Below, piece by piece: positions 61,615 through 64,000 of a stretch of DNA of 64,000 nt (positions within the stretch are counted from its first letter, which is position 1; each line of letters starts with the position of its first letter). Under the pieces are notes generated by a model. That model was not told the DNA's origin. It did no database searches and worked only from the letters and a program-made list of their open reading frames with translations. Both the position numbers and the translations under genes were made by a program. Origin of the DNA: Burkholderiales bacterium (GTDB taxonomy: Bacteria > Pseudomonadota > Gammaproteobacteria > Burkholderiales > Burkholderiaceae_C); contig JAGWUS010000004.1 of assembly GCA_028868305.1 (NCBI GenBank), forward strand, positions 43,099 through 107,098, written 5' to 3'.

Positions 61615-62304
61615 ATGAAAATTAGCCAACTATTCGCAAAGCTCGTTGCCGGTAGCGCCCTTCTGGGAACGCTTCTCTTGGGGACTGCGCGTGCTGACAC
61701 CAGCGTTCAGGTCAAAGAAATTGGCTTGGGCAAAGGTATGGCCACTGGTAGCTTGACTCTGCCCTTGGGCACCGCGAACTGGTGGAGCGGTTTCCAAACT
61801 ATCCAAGTGCAGGAAGGTGCCGCTACCAGTTCATTCCTGGCTTTCTGCTTGGACCCCTTCCAGTATTCTTCCGCGACAGCATCCCCTTATACGAAGACAA
61901 CTCTGAACTCCTTCTTCAGTGCTGCAACCATTGACAGGATCTCCGACCTGTTTAACTACGGCAATACGTACGCCACGGCGCTGACAAGTAATACCACGGC
62001 AGGCGCCCTGCAACTGGCCTTGTGGGAAGTCGCCAATGACAATGGTGTTCTGGGGACAGGATCAGTGCGGACCAACTCAGGAACCAATGCAACATTGGTG
62101 GGTGCTACACAATCGTTGCTGACCAATTCTCTGGGCTACAACGGCCCCTCCAATTACACTTTTACCTTCTACAAAAGTGGCAATCAACAAGACTTTATCG
62201 TCGCTACCCCGGTCCCCGAGCCCGGCACCTACGGCATGATGCTGGTCGGTGTAGGCCTGATCGGCACCATCGCCGCCCGCCGCCGCAAGAACAAGGGCGA
62301 TTGA
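61615..62304 (+). CDS. PEP-CTERM domain exported protein
   Basis: A 229-aa protein with a signal peptide (about 1-27, ending TARAD) and a C-terminal PEP-CTERM sorting tail: VPEPGTYGMM, a hydrophobic helix (LVGVGLIGTIA) and ARRRKNKGD. Exosortase EpsH-like enzymes recognise this tail. The body is Ser/Thr/Asn-rich, with no enzyme motif. No exosortase is in the window. An IS element is inserted 21 bases past the stop. Confidence 0.9.
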   Translation: MKISQLFAKLVAGSALLGTLLLGTARADTSVQVKEIGLGKGMATGSLTLPLGTANWWSGFQTIQVQEGAATSSFLAFCLDPFQYSSATASPYTKTTLNSFFSAATIDRISDLFNYGNTYATALTSNTTAGALQLALWEVANDNGVLGTGSVRTNSGTNATLVGATQSLLTNSLGYNGPSNYTFTFYKSGNQQDFIVATPVPEPGTYGMMLVGVGLIGTIAARRRKNKGD

Positions 62305-62387
62305 AACGTTTTTGCTCCAGACTAAGAACTTATCCGTAAATAAGTGATAATACGCTTCCATGCGCGACGACCGCGTTTGGAGTGAAG

Positions 62388-62876
62388 ATGGCGAAGGCAA
62401 AAGCATGGGAAGTCACCGATGAGTTTTGGAGTCGCGTTGAGCCACTGATCCCAGTGCGTCGAAGGGTGGCCGATCAGTCTTACACCCGAAAGACTGGTGG
62501 TGGACGCAAGCCCAAAGACCCACGCCTCGTATTTGAGGGAATCGTGTACGTGCTGCGAACGGGGTGTCAGTGGAAGGCACTGCCCTCCGAGCGCTACGGC
62601 AGTGCCAGCGCAATTCATGCCCGATTCCTCGAATGGGAAAAAGCAGGCGTCTTTGAAGCCCTGTGGAAGTTGGGTCTTGCTGAGTACGATGAGTTTGAAG
62701 GCATCGCTTGGCGATGGCAAAGTATTGACGGGGCGATGATGAAGGCGCCGTTGGCACAGGAAAGCGTTGGGGCCAATCCCACTGATAGGGGAAAAAAATG
62801 GGAGCAAACGCCATTTGCTGGTGGACGGTCGTGGCGTCCCGTTGTCGCTCGTCGTGACCGGAGCAAACCGGCATGA
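62388..62876 (+). CDS. IS5-family transposase, frame A
   Basis: About 162 aa from ATG 62388 (a GTG at 62382 is possible). It holds the N-terminal DUF4096-like domain (WEVTDEFWSRVEPLIP, GGRKPKDPRLVFEGIVYVLRTGCQW) and the first catalytic Asp in SIDGAMMKAP. Canonical sequence ends near NPTDRGKK, at an A7 tract (62792-62798); after it the frame yields noise. Frame B continues the protein, so expression needs a +1 shift or slippage on A7. Confidence 0.8.
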   Translation: MAKAKAWEVTDEFWSRVEPLIPVRRRVADQSYTRKTGGGRKPKDPRLVFEGIVYVLRTGCQWKALPSERYGSASAIHARFLEWEKAGVFEALWKLGLAEYDEFEGIAWRWQSIDGAMMKAPLAQESVGANPTDRGKKWEQTPFAGGRSWRPVVARRDRSKPA

Positions 62877-63246
62877 CGTCTCCCAACTGGAAGCCGTGCT
62901 CGATGCCATCGTTGTCAAGCGACCCAGCCCACCGCTGAGGCGACACAAGCACTTGTGCGCCGATGCGGGCTACACCGGCGCACCGGCTTTGAAGGTGATT
63001 GAGGAGCACGGCTACATTGCTCACGTCAAGGGCAGAGGACAAGAGGCAAGCGAACTCAAACGAGACCCAGAGAAGAAGGCTCGGCGGTGGGTCGTCGAAG
63101 TGGCGCACAGTTGGTTCAATCGATTCCGAAAGCTACTCGTGCGGTACGAGAAACTTGATCGTAGCTACTTGGCGCTCAACCACTTGGCGGCTTCAATCAT
63201 GGCGTTTCGAAAGATCAAATTGGACGTAAATATTATTTACGGATAA
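62767..63246 (+). CDS. IS5-family transposase, frame B
   Basis: This frame, +1 to frame A, continues the protein: GSKRHLLVDGRGVPLSLVVTGANRHD, second Asp in CADAGYTG, and the Glu-containing VVEVAHSWFNRFRKLLVRYEK. The canonical part begins at about 62793. Its stop (63244-63246) lies in the right terminal repeat. Either the copy uses programmed frameshifting or a single base change broke one ORF. Confidence 0.78.
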   Translation: MGPIPLIGEKNGSKRHLLVDGRGVPLSLVVTGANRHDVSQLEAVLDAIVVKRPSPPLRRHKHLCADAGYTGAPALKVIEEHGYIAHVKGRGQEASELKRDPEKKARRWVVEVAHSWFNRFRKLLVRYEKLDRSYLALNHLAASIMAFRKIKLDVNIIYG

Positions 63247-63267
63247 GTTCTAAGTCTTTGTCTTGTG

Positions 63268-63316
63268 TTTGCTACGGTTTTGGTAGCTGCTTGCGCATAT
63301 TCCACGGGGGCTGGAG
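63268..63316 (+). repeat. Dispersed repeat, copy J
   Basis: TTTGCTACGGTTTTGGTAGC, TGCTTGCGCATATTCC, ACGGGGGCTGGAGG match head, middle and tail of the family. It lies just outside the right end of the IS. Confidence 0.75.
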
Positions 63317-63508
63317 GACAATTGCATTGCCGATTTCCCATGAAACCCAATTCGGGCTTTTTCCACCCCAATATGGGTATTTCACCCAATGCAACCGAGT
63401 CCTCCGCGCTCGCCATTGGCATTCCCCCGAGATTCTCGCCATGGCACTGGGTGAGCGTCACAGCGCTATAGTGGTTCCCTGTTCGTTCACCAGCCCATTG
63501 GAGCCGCC

Positions 63509-63742
63509 ATGACCACAACCGCCGAAGCCCTCAGCGCCCAAGCCGTCCAGTTGCCGCCCGAGGAGCGGATGGAGGTGGTGGAGCGCATTTTGGACAGCCT
63601 GGATGAGCCGGATACCGCACTGGACGCGCTTTGGGCCAAAGAGGCAGATGACCGGCTGGCAGCCTATCGGCGCGGTGAGGTGAAGGCCGTGGCTTTGTCT
63701 GAAGTGATTGCAAAGTACCAGGTCAACTCCAATCCCGCATGA
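63509..63742 (+). CDS. Addiction-module antitoxin (TIGR02574-like)
   Basis: A 77-aa protein with the family start MTTTAEALSAQAVQLPPEER and VVERILDSLDEPD, typical of the CHP02574 antitoxins paired with RelE/ParE toxins. It overlaps the following toxin start by four bases (ATGA). Its toxin is reduced to a fragment, so it is an orphan. The 258-bp gap before it (63251-63508) carries repeat copy J and no ORF I can support. Confidence 0.85.
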   Translation: MTTTAEALSAQAVQLPPEERMEVVERILDSLDEPDTALDALWAKEADDRLAAYRRGEVKAVALSEVIAKYQVNSNPA

Positions 63743-63837
63743 GCATTCGCTTTCTGGAGCCGGCGCAGGCCGAGCTTGACGAAGCCATTGCCCACCAGCA
63801 CCGCAAGCCCAACTATTGGCGCAACAGATTGAACTAG
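63739..63837 (+). pseudogene. Internally deleted RelE/ParE toxin remnant
   Basis: A 32-aa ORF starts MSIRFLEPAQAELDEAI, the ParE N-terminus, and ends AHQHRKPNYWRNRLN, which matches the usual C-terminal RRKPGYWRERL-type end. The ~60-residue middle, with the fold's core, is missing in frame. Start and stop are intact, so this is an internal deletion, not a truncation. It overlaps the antitoxin stop. Confidence 0.75.
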
Positions 63838-63844
63838 CTGTTGA

Positions 63845-63894
63845 TTTGCTACGCTTTTAATAGCATCTTGCGCATATTCCGCGAGGGGTACAGG
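63845..63894 (+). repeat. Dispersed repeat, copy K
   Basis: TTTGCTACGCTTTTAATAGC, ATCTTGCGCATATTCC, GCGAGGGGTACAGG. It begins 8 bases past the ParE remnant stop codon, close to a full-length family member. Confidence 0.75.
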
Positions 63895-63935
63895 TCAATT
63901 TCGCATTCAATGCCGCACGATTTACACTGCAGGCC

Positions 63936-64000
63936 ATGCCATCCACCACACCCGCTTCAACTACACCTGTGACGCCTTTGCCGGGCCCGCTCACCATGCA
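63936..64000 (+). CDS. Start of an unidentified gene (partial)
   Basis: An ATG at 63936 opens a frame, MPSTTPASTTPVTPLPGPLT, that runs to the window end without a stop. The Thr/Pro-rich start resembles the disordered N-termini of many Comamonadaceae proteins. TACACT at 63923-63928 could be a -10 element. The product cannot be named from 21 codons. Confidence 0.3.
   Translation, partial: MPSTTPASTTPVTPLPGPLTM

Larger units (their letters stand above)
62326..63250 (+). mobile_element. IS5-family insertion sequence (about 925 bp)
   Basis: Ends GAACTTATCCGTAAATAA (left, from 62326) and its exact reverse complement (right, ending 63250) form the terminal inverted repeats, and both flanks carry TAA (62323-62325, 63251-63253), a 3-bp target duplication of the TNA type. 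Inside are two overlapping transposase frames. Confidence 0.85.

Noticed and set aside
63258..63512. 84-aa ORF before the addiction-module antitoxin
   Set aside because: It starts in repeat copy J and has no family features; a real gene is not supported.

Overview
The window looks like a chromosomal segment of a betaproteobacterium of the order Burkholderiales, most likely Comamonadaceae close to Rhodoferax or Polaromonas. This is inferred from moderately high GC, protein character and gene order: murA-hisGDCBHA, mlaFEDACB-yadGH-bolA, gltBD, pilMNOPQ-aroKB-dgt, cyaY facing lptM-lysA, resB-ccsB with cytochrome c4, and metK facing two LpxL-like genes. Short repeats of a kind I associate with this family are scattered through it. 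I saw no rRNA, tRNA or CRISPR array.

Layout. 1-9.5 kb (minus strand): bolA, murA and histidine genes hisG, hisD, hisC, hisB, hisH, hisA. The his run is broken between hisD and hisC by an AAA_14/DUF4143 ATPase, a small secreted protein and a PIN toxin with an RHH antitoxin. After hisA lies the start of a YefM-like antitoxin. 9.5-15 kb: an ABC-2 exporter and the complete Mla phospholipid-transport operon. 15-21.4 kb: glutamate synthase gltBD. 21.5-25.1 kb: a RAYT-type transposase, a diiron MBL-fold protein, a glycine-zipper lipoprotein, a methyltransferase and a DUF1415 protein. 25.1-33.1 kb: dgt, aroB, aroK and the type IV pilus genes pilQPONM. 33.4-37.5 kb: PBP1A, cyaY, lptM, lysA. 37.6-43.5 kb: msrQP and System II cytochrome c maturation (ccsB, resB) with cytochrome c4. 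43.6-47.4 kb: engB, two LpxL-family acyltransferases, metK. 47.4-52 kb: a surface-glycan set (GT9, GtrA, GT39) and a TrkA-type potassium channel. 52-56.3 kb: a membrane protein paired with a sialidase-like protein, a pirin, a PaiB-like protein and a fasciclin protein. 56.6-61.5 kb: an EEP-family protein and dnaE2, with two decayed genes around them. 61.6-64 kb: a PEP-CTERM protein, an IS5-family element, and an addiction-module antitoxin whose ParE toxin is deleted to 32 codons.

Most of the window is conserved envelope, biosynthesis and motility genes, and I did not find a clear new multi-gene system. The most interesting signal is at the DNA level. A ~50-bp repeat (GCTAT N7-8 ATAGC head, GCGCA middle, GGGCT tail) occurs about a dozen times. 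It appears to provide the start codons of hisD and dgt and the stop codon of msrQ, and it is carried in frame inside gltB, a GT39 gene and, three times, dnaE2. dnaE2 also carries a perfect 21-bp inverted repeat, and a second GC-rich repeat forms the N-terminus of the GT39 protein.
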